Shown in pieces: positions 10,601-24,000 of a DNA stretch of 64,000 nucleotides. The notes beneath the pieces are model-generated. The model was given only the letters and a program-made list of their open reading frames with translations. It made no database searches and had not been told where the DNA came from. The first letter of the stretch is position 1. Each line of letters opens with the position of its first letter. Origin of the DNA: Colias croceus (lineage: Eukaryota > Arthropoda > Insecta > Lepidoptera > Pieridae); the NCBI RefSeq assembly GCF_905220415.1, contig NC_059550.1, positions 3,598,501 to 3,662,500 of the forward strand. Direction: 5' to 3'. A program made the translations under genes and the position numbers.

Positions 10601-13600
10601 AGGAGTTTTTGGAAACTTTCAGTTACCTACGTTGTATTACAATAAAAGAGTTAGTTTTATTCGACTATACAGAGAAATGGCGCGTGATTTTTATTGTATT
10701 ATTGTTTTTGTATTTATCTCCCTTACAACAACAGTTGATGGCAGATAAGCCTAGTAACAAATATTCAAAAAACCACATAATAAATCACCCAATGATCACC
10801 AAATTATAATTAGAAAACGACCAGATTTATAAAACAACAAACATTATTTATTATTCCTGAATCCTGATACTCCCATAGATACCACTACATATTGACGTAT
10901 ATCTTACGTTCAATAAATCACAAAGCAATAAGTCACAGTATTGCTACGCAGGTGATAGACACATTCGACCTGAATACATTGGTCATCTCATTACGAGCTA
11001 CATGGTCACGTATAGACAACACGATTAGTGACGAATATGTAGTCGTTCCTTTTTGAATAAACTTTGGGAAGGATTTAAGAAAAATTACGGGGTTTGAATA
11101 CTTCATTTTGGGTAAGCTTGTGTGTAAAATTTTTCGTTCAATGCTTTAATTGGTAGAAGGGAGTTTTAAATTGGAAGTAGCTGATACCCGCATTTGTGTT
11201 GGCAAGGTTATATAAGAAGTTATTCATTGACTATTTTTATAAACAATCGTGATGTTTTTTAAGAAAAAAAACCCTCTATGAAAAATAAGCATTTTCAATA
11301 TCGAATAATCAAGCAACGGATAATTTGCAAAACTCACAAATTGATTTTCTTTAAAAAAGAAAAAAAAAATCACTGTTCTTTTTCAAAATTCCTACCTGTC
11401 TACATGTCTAGGATGTCTAGAGTCTAGACGTGAAACGTCTTGTCAGCAGATAACAACTGTCTGAGTGTTTTACATGTTGCCAGTTTTAACCTCTAAGAAA
11501 TTTGAATAAGTTAAATATTCGTACACGAAATACACCAAATACAAATAATTTGGTAGTTAAATAAAGCTAATATTTCTTTGTAAACAGTAACATCACGGAC
11601 TGTTTACTAAAATATGTTGTTTGAACAAACTCAGGCCAAGTTTCTTTATATTCAAGGGTATGTTTATGTAAACTTATAACATTTAGAAATTAAAAACATT
11701 TTCATAGATGGTAATTATTTTCAACTGTATGCTTGTGACCACACCAGTTTTAAAGTGTCTAAGTCGGGATAAGACGTAATGTAATGCTAATGTGTAATCA
11801 TATCAAAAAAATATGTAGGTAGTTAAAAATCCTATTCGCGTAAAAGAAAATTTGTTGTGTATTAGTTAAAAATACTCACTATCTTCGTAGAGAGGCGAGC
11901 TCAGAACTTCCTTCCCTTTCTCCAGAGCCTCGTTGTACTCGATGATGTCTCCTTCAGATGATGGAGTTTCTTGCATCATGTCATCTATTTCTTGTATCAC
12001 CTACGATTATTCAATTACCATAAATATAATATGTATTTATTAAATACTATAAATAATATATCAAATTATGTTCATATAGCAGATTGTGGAATTGTATATT
12101 GAGAATATACGATAAGATCGTAGAACATAATATTATTCATAAAATATGATAAACAATCAATCACAGTAAAATTGTTTGCAAATAAGTGTTTGAACTTTGA
12201 GTTCACTTATGATAGTAAAAACATATAAATAGAAAACAATAAACGTAATAACATATAAATATTCTGTGTTAATCTGATATTGTTTCAAGAATTTAAATTT
12301 ATTTATTTTTGTCAATCGCCCTCTCCTTAATGGTACAATTCAATACGTCTTTGTTACATTGTATTAACGAGTGGCTCAGTAATTATAGTTCTAACAACAT
12401 CAATATTCCGATTGCCGATTCGAGTAAAATTAACTTTTACGGTCTTTCTATTGTTTTATTAAATTAATCTATTTCTACATATAGTAATAACTACGAGTTA
12501 CGTTATTTTTAATTCCCATAAGTAGTATAATAATAGAATATTAATCAATAAAATTAAGTAATAGGACATCTGTTCCGTGAATAGGACAGTTATGAAATAT
12601 TATTATTACATTAAGTCTTAGAGTGCGGAACATCACGTCTCTATAATAATATAAGCTTCATCAAAGCAATTTAGTTTCAGCTCAATATAAAAGAATTCAT
12701 ATAAAATAACGCTGAAAAAATTCGCTTATAAATTAATCGAATTTATGAAGGACCGTGTACAGTGGACCAAACCAACAAAACAACAAAAACACAAGGATTA
12801 TAATTGTAGTTATAGGTTGTAAGTTGTATTACTGGACGATCTCTGTCAAATGAAAACCGATTAAAAATAAAAACAAAAGCACAAGACGTTATGGCGCAGG
12901 TTATGGTACAGGCCGTCTTATTGAACGATCTCTGCCAGACACCTAGAAAGATACTTATACTCAGAAAGCAAGCTCAGGAAAAGCTGCTTATCTAAATGTG
13001 AATTTTCGAAATTACGGCACAGAAGAAAAAGGCTTATAAGATTATTTATTATTTTAAGACTTACTACAGAAGGTTAACAGTTATCCTGTGTACAGAAGGC
13101 ATTCTAATTGAGCGATCTCTGCAAACAAAGCAAGGGAAAAGCTGCGAATTTAATTATCAATTACCTCATCAGCAGTTTTAACAGGACACTCATGGTCCTG
13201 GTGCAAGCCGCCCAGGATGAGCGCGTGCATGTCCAGATCCGAGGCCACGGCTTCGTCCTCAGAGCTGTGGATCTCGTCGTCCGGCGTCATGGCGCTCTGG
13301 AAAGTTGTGTAGCCGCTCTATATCATTACTACTTGTTAGATTAATGCGCTCTTTTAAATTATGCTAAGTTTTATACAAGGTTATTGTAACTATAATTGTA
13401 CTACTAATAAATAATTGCGTAAAAAATATGACATGTTATATTCCTATAGGCTAAGGGTAGAGACTAGAGTTCCTATAAAAAGTGAAACTGGGTTATATTA
13501 GGTTGGTTTATTTTTTGCGCAAGTGAGGAAAAAACATCTTTTACAGATCACAATTAACGTCCAAAAACACTAGAAACTATATTTTCTTAGGTTAATAATT

Positions 13601-15028
13601 CTAGGAACTATTTTATTCAATTTTATCGAAGTAGAGAGTAGGAAATAAATATATTTATTTCTGAACTACATAGTATAGTAGGTAGCCGGTAGGTACTCAA
13701 GAACTGCGTAATTACTAATTAGTTGTTACATTGTGTAACGCACAATCCCTTCTGAAGAAATTAGTAAGACGATACCTAACTTAATTAGCTATTCGGTTTT
13801 GATTTCAATCATTCTTATTAACAATATTCCGGTACACTAATTAATAACTTGATCAAAGTCACATTCAGATCTCAATTTCCATTCAACCACAAGTACAAAC
13901 CACGTACATTTTACAGAGTCGGTCAATATGAGAAAAGCAGAACTTTTTGTTTGGATTCGTTCCATTCAAATAAAATGGGTAACCAAAACAAACGCGTTTT
14001 GATCTTTTGTATATTCTGTGCTTTTGAAAATATAACTTCGAGTAATACAGCGGTTCTGACGTCCGCCCCTTAGGACGTTCTTATTTATTACTAGCTTCCG
14101 CCCGCGACTCCGTCCGCGCGGATGTCGGTCTTCGCGTGGATGGTTTATATTTTCTCCATTTTGAGTAACTCTGAAAATGATATCTTATAAATATCTATTG
14201 GACCCAAATACGGCTAGGTCTATAATAATACGCAACGTGTGTTCGCGGTACCTACTACAGAACAACGTCTATGGATAAAACTGAAAAATTAAGATTTTTT
14301 TTTCTACGTATTTTTCCAGGATAAAAAGTATCCTATTTTACGCCCAGTATAATAAGGTATAATTATACCAAGTTTCATCGAAATCGAACCGGTAGTTTTC
14401 ACGTGATGTCTTCACATACAGACAGATAGACAGACAGACAGACAGACAGACAAAAATTTTTTTAATCACATATTTGGGTTTGGTATCGATCCAGTAACAC
14501 CCCCTGCTATTTATTTTTTTAATATTTTCAATGTACAGAATTGACCCTTCTACAGATTTATTATATGTATAGATATAGATATCAATTATCATTGGAATAA
14601 TTAATCCCTGTCAAGCTGCTTGGTTTTAAGATAAGATAAGAATATCTAGTGTATCTTTTTACGAATAAGCATGAATATTTATTTATTTATTTATTTATTT
14701 ACTAGCTTCCGCCCGCGACTCCGTCCGCGCGGATGTCGGTCTTTGCGTGGATGGTTTATTTCTCCATTTTGAGTAACTCGGACAATGACATCTTATAAAT
14801 AATATCTATTGGACCCAAATACGGCTAGGTCTATAATAATACGCAATGTGTGTTCGCGGTACCTTACCGGAACAACGTCTATGGATAACTGAAAAATTGA
14901 GATTAATTTTTTTTCTACGTATTTTTCCAGGATAAAAAGTATCCTATTTTACGCCCAGGATAATAAGGTATAATTATACCAAGTTTCATCGAAATCGAAC
15001 CGGTAGTTTTCACGTGATGTCTTCACAT

Positions 15029-15073
<45 letters not shown>

Positions 15074-18000
15074 AATTTTTTTAATCACATATTTGGGTTT
15101 GGTATCGATCCAGTAACACCCCCTGTTAGTTATTTTTTCAATATTTTCAATGTACAGAATTGACCCTTCTACAGATTTATTATAATATGTATAGATTTAT
15201 TACTGAAATACGCCAAAGAAAATTAATTTGTTGTATCGAAAATGAAATATAGACATATTTATATTATGTATGTTAGTAATATAGGTCAAACATTTACAAT
15301 ATATTCATATAAACGTTATATTAAAAATGATAACACGATAGATCGAGGGCTACAAGTGAAACAATCACGCGTGACCTTATACCAAATTACGCAGTATGAG
15401 TTTAGCCGTGAATCATCTGGATGTAGGCATCCTATTTCAGTACCACGATGTGATATGCTTTTCATAAAAAATTCCTATGATTTTTACGATTATTTTTATT
15501 GGAGAATACAATGTTGTATTGAATTTTATGTACGCGTTACATTTTTGACAATACATTACTTTTTTACAAGATTTATTTTTGTAATATTACAGTGACATAA
15601 TTTTGTACTTAAATCTACCCACTAAGATGTTTATTTACTAGGTTTTACTGTATATAGTAGTATTTACCTTCTTATCACTTAGGTTTAAGGTAGGAATGTG
15701 CATTTTTCGCGAGAAGGACTTTGTCCAGTCTATGGGTAGAATGTTGCCGAAGTTTCCTGTAATTGTCCACCACATTCTGCAACAAAGGAAACATAATTTA
15801 ATATTTCTGCACGCAATAAGCTTTATGGATACAATTAGAAAGTGATTTTGTAATATATTACCCGATACCCATAGTAAATGGATTCACCCACTATTATTTA
15901 TTATGGCATCATATTTGCAAGCGATTATAATTTTAGTACGTTTATTCATGCTCATGGTATTACCGTATTAGTAATATATCTGCATCGACTTTCAATTAAA
16001 AGCTTTCATTCAATCCTTTACACTTGGCCTCACTTGACTAATTAGAAAAGTACAGTTCGTATTATGGTATTTTCAATGAAGGTAGATATTTGTCACGAGT
16101 GTCGTTTCTGAAGATTACCGTCTCGGCTAATTTTAAATTTGTCTGATCTTTAAACAGATTATCTAAAGCTGACACGGCTATTCCAATTGCGTATTTATAG
16201 TCTACAGAAAAAAACGCTGTCTACTTTCGTCTTTAACGACAACACTACAGATATCTAAATCCGATTAAGAGTTGGGAAAAAATGGAGATTCCAAATTATA
16301 TTTTATGAAGTTTTCGATATCATCTTATATCTAATATCATATAATATCTATGATTGGCTGTTAGATTTCGAACATGCAATTGTATTTAATCATACAATGC
16401 ACATAATCTTAACATATAACATATTATTTTGATTGAATACAAGGATGGTTAAGTTGACATTGAATTTTGAATCACGTATCAATGCTGTTCGATTGCAATT
16501 TGCATCCAAATATTTATAAGAGTTGTGAACGTCATCATACATCATAATATGAATTAGAATAATTAATACCTACCTGATTATTCCAGAAGAATCTGTCAGA
16601 ATAAAAAAATCTCTTCGAATACTTACATAAAAATACTATCATATAATATTATGCAAAATATTGTTGACGATAATTGCGATGTTCCTGAATGCGCAGAGGA
16701 GTACTTTATACTTACTGAAAGGATTTCTAGCAACCGTCACGTGTCATAATTTTTTTATTCACAGAGTCACGTACTCAAAGGTACGTTCCCACAATTCCTA
16801 GCACGTTCACAGCTCACTGGGATAAAGTAATTGTCTCTTCTCATTAAACAATTTGTTCTACAAGGTCCCCTGGGAACGTGCACTGACGCTTTTGCTATTA
16901 TTTCTACAATAAATGAAGGTTTGAGTGTTTAGTCGTGGGTTCAAGAAACGTCGTTCTTTGTTTTCGAACGAAATACGTACATATTTTAAACTGGGGAAAA
17001 TCTGGTAATCATAAAAATAAACGTAAAACACGCAAATACGAATGTTACCTAATAATATAGGTATCTACAATCTACATATAGTACAACAAATATAGAGTAA
17101 TATTACGTATCTAGTAACGAGCTTCATAGTAGATTTAATTTAAACGTATAATAAGGTCATTATGTGGAAGAATGGCAATTAGGAATGTGGGTCAGTCCTG
17201 GCGCAAAGTGCAACCCCGCCTCATAATTACGGACAGGATTATTTTTAAATAGGGCACAGCTATAGTTTACAATTTACATGCTTTGTGTAAAACTTCATGG
17301 CACCATTATAAAGCCAGCTGAAAATTCAAAAGTTTGTATGGTATACAGACCGCATACAACTGAACAACTGAATCATAAAAATTGAAACAGGATTCGGACT
17401 GTTATTTCAATAGCATTATGTGAGCGTGGCAATTTTCTTTTAAAGCTATATTAATAACTAGCTGTGCCCGCGACTTCGTCCGCGTGGAAACTTGACTTTG
17501 GATAGTTTTCCCACGATAAAAAGTACCCTATTAGACCAGGGTAGATAATTTTTGAAACAAAAAAAAATCGCAGTAGGATGAAAAGGAGGGGAATATGATA
17601 AAAATAAAAGGAAAAATAAATTACGGTCAATCCGAGTTCGGGAAGTGGGAGGGGGGAGCTTTTAAGAGAAAAAATGGTTTCTCGCGATTTCCGACAAAAC
17701 TACAAGTCCTACGGAAAAAAGTTCAATGGCAAAGTTGTAATAAAAAGATCTACAACCTTTGTATTTACAATTTTTTCACATAACCCCAAAATTTAGGTCA
17801 AAAATTTAAAAAAAACCAAGTTTTTGGTTTTTTATTTTAATAAGTTTTTTATTAAATTTTTTATTTTAAAATTTGGTGGAAACTTACTTTATTATGTCCC
17901 AAATACACTGTAATTTATTTCATTTAAAATATTTATTTTATCGCCTTATTTTGAATTAATACCAATAAAACAACCTAATTTTCAATCGAAAACTCACCCG

Positions 18001-21000
18001 TCAAAATATCAGCTTTATTCAAAAACTTGGGGAGCCTTTTGTTCATTGAAATCTCTACTTTCATATGGTGTAAAAAATAAACATTACCTTCTTATTCTTA
18101 TTCTTAAGTGTGCACAGACCATTTTTCCGTAAGTATTACAGATAACAAAAAACTTTAAACTGATATCGAAAGAACATAACCTAATGAGTAAAATGGCCGT
18201 AATAAATTTTTAAAAATAAATCGAGAAATATCAAAAAAATTATCTTTAATCCCTCCCATACATTACTTGTATGAAATATGAATATCCCATATACATTTAA
18301 TATGAATGATTTTAGCTTTCTTTTTTTTTTTTTGGTTTTCTGCTTTAATTACTTCGCAAATATGAAGTGGCATTTTCCACGCTTTTCCCGGACATTTTCA
18401 CACATTTTCCGGATATTTTCCGAGAATTTTCCAGGCATTTCCCAGGCATATACCGGGGATTTTCCGGATATTTGACAGGCATTTCCCAGACATTTTCCGG
18501 ACATTTCCCTGGCATTTTCCAGACATTTCCCAAGCATTTTCCGGATATTTTCCGGGAATTTTCCAGTCATTATCCAGGCATTTTCCAGGCATTTTACGGA
18601 CATTTTCCTGGTATTTCCCAAGCATTTTCCAGGGTTATCCGGGGCATTTTCCGAGGATATCCGAAAAATGCCTGTAAAATATCCGGCAAATCCCCAGAAA
18701 ATGCCTGGGAAATGCCCGGAAAATTCCCGAAAAATATCCGGAAAATGCCTGGAAAATGCCTGGAAAATGTCCGGAAAATGCCTGGAAAATGCCTGGAAAA
18801 TGTCTGGAAAATATCCGGAAAATGCCTGGAAAATTCCCGGAAAATTCCTGGAAAATGCCAGGGAAGAAATGTCCGGAAATTTCCTGGAAAATGCCAGGGA
18901 AGAAATGTCAGGAAAATGTCTGGAAATGCCCGTAAAATATCCGGAAAATGCCTGGGAAATGCCCGGGGAAAGTCCCCGGAAAATATCCGGAAAATGCGTG
19001 AAAATGTCAGTAAAAGTGTGGAAAATGCCTTCTTTTTCAGGAAAATGTCCGGAAAATGCCTGGAAAATATCCGGAAAATGCCTAGAAAATGCCTGGAAAA
19101 TACCAGGGAAGAAACGTCCGGAAAATGTCTGGGAAATGCCTGGAAATATCCGGAAAATGCCTGGAAATGCTTGGAAAAACCCCGGTAAATGCCTGGAAAA
19201 TGCCTGGGAAAATCCCGGAAAATAACCGGAAAATAACCGGGAAATGCCTGGGGAATTCCCGGAAAACATCCGGGTGAAAATGTCCGGAAAAAGCGTGGAA
19301 AATGCCACTTCAAATTTGCGAAGTAATTAAAGCAGAAAACCAAAAAAAGAAAAAGAAAGTCATATTAAATGTATATGGGATATTCATATTTCATACAGTA
19401 ATGTATAAGGGTTTAAAGATAATTTTTTTGATATTTCTCGATTAATTTTTAAAAATTTATTACGGCCATTTTACTCATTAGGTTAACTGATAAGTACTTT
19501 CGATATCAGTTTAAAGTTTTTTGTTATCTGTTATACTTACGGAAAAATCGCCTGTGCACACTGAACGATTACACCCTGTATATTCTCTCTTGTATCGGCT
19601 TTTCGGTAATATTTCAAAAGAAAAAAAATCATCTGTTGTAAGCAACGATACAACAAAATATTTTACAGCATATTCAAAAGCAAAATGAGGTCCCAGACTA
19701 ACGCCATCTAGTTAGGTAAAAGGAAACATTTTTTTATGGTGATAAAATATTATTATGATTTATAATAGAATATATTATCTGTGGGTGTGTAAAAAGAAAT
19801 CCAGCTAGTTTCACACTTATGTTTATAATTAATTTTGCAACATGAAAATATATTAATTACCAAGCAATAATCATACAGATAATAAATACTGAACAAAAGT
19901 CTATGTTTATTTCGTACTAACGACATGTAATTGATGAAGAAATGATAACTATCAAAAACTTACCTTTTCTATGATAACAATATACATGGCATATTTTTTA
20001 AATTATCTTGCTCAAATCTGTTCAAAATTATGATTTGTGAGGGTTTTGTTGGAACTTGCAATAATTGTCAAAACTGAGTATTACATTAAAACTTTTATGC
20101 AAAAAATGCACATTACAATTAATAAGATTACAAAATTAACTAACAACAAACAATTTAATTTTATCGAGCTGATTTTTTTGCTATAATATAATAATATAAT
20201 TGCCTAGAAGAAATTATTGCTTAGTAATTATAGGTGGCCTAATAAATATACTGTATTTTTGTATAAAATCGCAATATAATATTTTATTTTTTGTATAGTT
20301 TGATTAAAATGAAAGAGTTAAATAAATAAATAAAAAAAAATTAAATTATCATTTTCCAATAAGTGATTTTAATAAAATCTCATGGATGGCGCTGTTACAA
20401 AATTAACATTAGACAACTTCCTTTTTAAAAGTAGTTTCTCTTCCCAAGTTACTTAAATAGCATAATTTTTATAGTGTCAATCTGGATATTGTCAAACAAC
20501 ATTTTTATATGCGTCATTTGATTATTAATTTCCAATAGTTAACGTGTAAATTGATTTGATTTTTATAACATTTCATAGATGGCGCTGTTTCAAATTTGTC
20601 TTTATACTACTAAATTCATTAAACTGTTTCTCTGCCTAAATTACGTAAATGACATAGTTTTTATTTTGTAAAGCTAGATAATAGCATGGCTTACTCGAAA
20701 CCAACATTTAAACATGAGTCTTTAGATTGTACGCTGTCGTAGTACACGGAATATGTAAGAAAAATAAAGGTTCACAGCTCCTCCCCCGAATGTGATATCA
20801 TGATAATATGTATAAACTATCCTCACCCGACCTCTTAGGAATATTCATGCAAAATTTGAAGTAAATCTATGCAGTACTTTTCGAGATTAGCTCGGTCAAA
20901 CATACAGACAAACAGACAAACAGACAAAAATTCTAAAAACTGTATTTTTGGCTTCTATATCGATTATAGATCATGGATTATGTATTCTTTTAAAAAAATA

Positions 21001-24000
21001 TTCAATGTACAGTTTTGACTTTCCTACGATTTTATTATATGTATAGATAAACTAAAACTTTTACTATGCTATAAAAATCCGCGATATTCGAGTACCTACA
21101 TTTACGACGTCGATAATAGGATTAAAGCGTGATATCAAACGGGTTCAACTTGATACGGCACACGAAGCTCAATCTCGTAAGTGCAATGAGCTATAAACTT
21201 ATTAGCTTCCTACATTTACATAGATTAGCGTGGAATACTTACAAATATTGTAATGCTTGTGGAAAAATATATCTCAAACCTTTTATATTTTTTTATTAAC
21301 AGTCGAATGATAGAAGAGGGGACGAGAAATTAAAACGACGTGGATCATTGAAATGACGCAAAGATGCTTTTAGAAACGTTTTGTTAAATTCTAGTTTTTA
21401 TTCAGATTGCTTTTCGTACTTTTAAATCATTACGAATCCTACGTACGAAATCGAGATCAATTACCAAAAGCTCTGACTTATCAACCTAACAGTGTTGGAA
21501 CGGATCGGTCAGTGTCTACGTACGCACCGGATTTGTCGGAGACAGATTCTCATATCTCACAAAGTGTATGCGCTCAACACATGGATGCAAAGCATGCCGT
21601 GGCTCGTGAGTCAGCGTACGCCGGAGACTCAAATTGGCGCCAATTTGTGATCTCGACTCGTCACAGCTCAATTGAGGAATGTCATTTTTATTACCAGTAC
21701 CTCTGGTATGTTAGTTTATGAGAGGAACTCGGATTCACGGGTGATGATCCGAAAATAACGCCCCTTCATTACTCTTTTGGGAAATGTGTATAATAATAAT
21801 TAATTAGTCGTAATCTGACAGTCTTCTAGCACCAATATTTATTTACCTACGTGATTCATATTTGATAATAGATAAGAGGTTATTTCCCTTGATTGATAAT
21901 GATCAGGGAAAATGCGGACGATGCGCATTATGCGTGATTAACTAAAAAAATATAGATATAAGACTTGTCATGGATAAAGTAAAGCTTGCAAAAGTAAAGT
22001 TTGTCTTTTGAGAATTACATAAATTAATAAAAATCCCCAAGAATAACAAAATCTGGGAAACCACGATTGTTTTGACTTAGAACTATTCCAATAAAGCATC
22101 AGATTAGGGACATCATAAAATATCTTACTTCCGACTTGGAATAGCGCCGAAAACAAATTGTATATTTCCATAGAAATATGTCACTTGCCTATACGTTCAC
22201 GTCATAACTCATAAGTCTCATGAGAAATGTCCTAAAATATTTCCAAGCTGTCACCAAACACATGTTATTACTTATTTTAGGACGCTTGTCCTTTTTTGAA
22301 CTATAGCTAAATATAATCTTTAATATAATTTGGGGCTAATAAATTCGAACAAATTATTTATACAATTTTAGGATGATATAGAAAATACCTATCTCTTAAT
22401 AATAATATAATCAAGTCATAATTTATACTTTGCAAATATGTTATGAGTCTCAGTCATCTGAGCAATTATAAACACCGATAATAAACGACCTATAACCAAT
22501 GAGAAAGTTTGCTTATCAACGTCTACCTATATCGGAAACTCATATTATGGTCATGTCAATCTTGCGGTCTGTATAATTTATACATACCGTTTAATGTTAA
22601 TAGTTAATGCAGAAATTACAATTTTATTTTGGAAAGCGAAATAGAGGATTTATCAACAGGAGTTATTTATTTCAAAATTGCATTCATAATAGCTTTTACA
22701 TCCCAACTCAATCATCAGAATAAGACACATAGGCTAGGTATAGGTCAATATTATAAATACAATGATCCCGAATGCCATCAGCTATGTTACGCAATCGAGA
22801 AGTCTTGAGAGGTGTCTATGGCCCCCTGCTGATACTATTATCATCAAACCAGCTTTACCATAAATAATACTGAGTTATTAGTTACATTGATGATAGGCGT
22901 ATCAAATAATTCGAAGCAAGCCAACATTAAGTCATTTGTAAACCAAATGACGAAAACTACAACAGGAAAACAATATTTAATTAACCGCTAACATGATGAT
23001 TTCTTTCCCTGTTAAATCTGAGTTACGTAATGAGTCATTAAAATCTGACATTTGTTATTAATTGCATGATTGCACCTCACCTTTATAAGCTGGTAAGCCA
23101 ATTTCTAAAAGATGTGCATGTAATGTTGTAAATCTGGATTTTAATGACAGAATATTTCGCTCAAAAATGCACACCGTCCTATGAACAAAATAAACTGCTA
23201 ACATTCTTGTTGTCAGTATATCATCTGTGTAGGTGTTTTGTTACATAAACAATGATGTTTAGTTTTATCTGTGGTATTTGAAAAACAGATGACAGCATGA
23301 ACACAAGGTCTGTTTGGCTAATTAATGACGTCATAGGGACGCTTGACACATGTGCGGATAAAATGTTTGCATTGGTGTGTCTGTAAGTTAAAATAGAAGA
23401 CGCGTATAAATATGACTTATGACTGGGGTTTGCTGCCTGTTTCATTTATTTATTTGTAAAGAACTAGGCAATCCTTTTATAACATTGGCGATAATTTTTT
23501 ACTGTAATAGATATTGTTAAAATTTATGCAAAATTGGCAGTAGCCATTGCTAAAGAAAAAATGAATTAATTAATAACACATCACACGTAGTTTATTTAGC
23601 AAATATGAAAGAATAAAAATTCAACGTTACCTGATCCTATCTATCAGTCACCTAATAATAAGTCTAGACACCAATAAAACTGGCTCCGATATTTTCAAGA
23701 TAAAAAAGATTTATCGATGCGAACGAACTTTACGATAAACTAAATCTAAATGAGGTGTCTAAATGCTAAACATTTGTGTTGCGCATACGTGGGCCACACT
23801 GAAAGTTTTGCGTAACTAATAAACAAAACAATTTATTTGTCCAATATTATATTTACTACTTTTTAAAGTATTCTCCGCTACATTTAAAACACTTTTTCAT
23901 CCGTTCAAACCATTTCTGGAAACATGAGGACCATTGGTCCGAGGGTATGTTTTCTGCGTGCTGTTTGAAAGCAACCACGGCCTCTTCTGGCCTCGTAAAT

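Larger units (their letters stand above)
13297..15667 (-). other. Unc-76 intron 2 with two tandemly placed repeat copies
   Basis: A 2.4 kb intron. Two copies of one repeat, in the same orientation, occupy 14089-14589 and 14699-15200. The 117-codon open frame at 15242-15595 is AT-driven and matches no family I recognise. Confidence 0.7.

Noticed and set aside
13108..13344. Plus-strand 78-codon frame
   Set aside because: Antisense shadow of Unc-76 exon 3.
15242..15595. 117-codon plus-strand frame rich in Tyr, Ile and Phe
   Set aside because: Composition follows the AT-rich DNA, and it lies antisense in an intron next to repeats.
18345..19343. Open frames of up to 319 codons on both strands (FPGIFQAF- and NAWKMSGKC-type repeats)
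   Set aside because: They are the minisatellite read in several frames. The same bases are open on both strands and the peptides are simple translations of the 11-13 bp unit.
21407..21721. 104-codon plus-strand frame in a less AT-rich patch
   Set aside because: No recognisable domain, no splice context and no family resemblance; kept only as a possible conserved non-coding patch.
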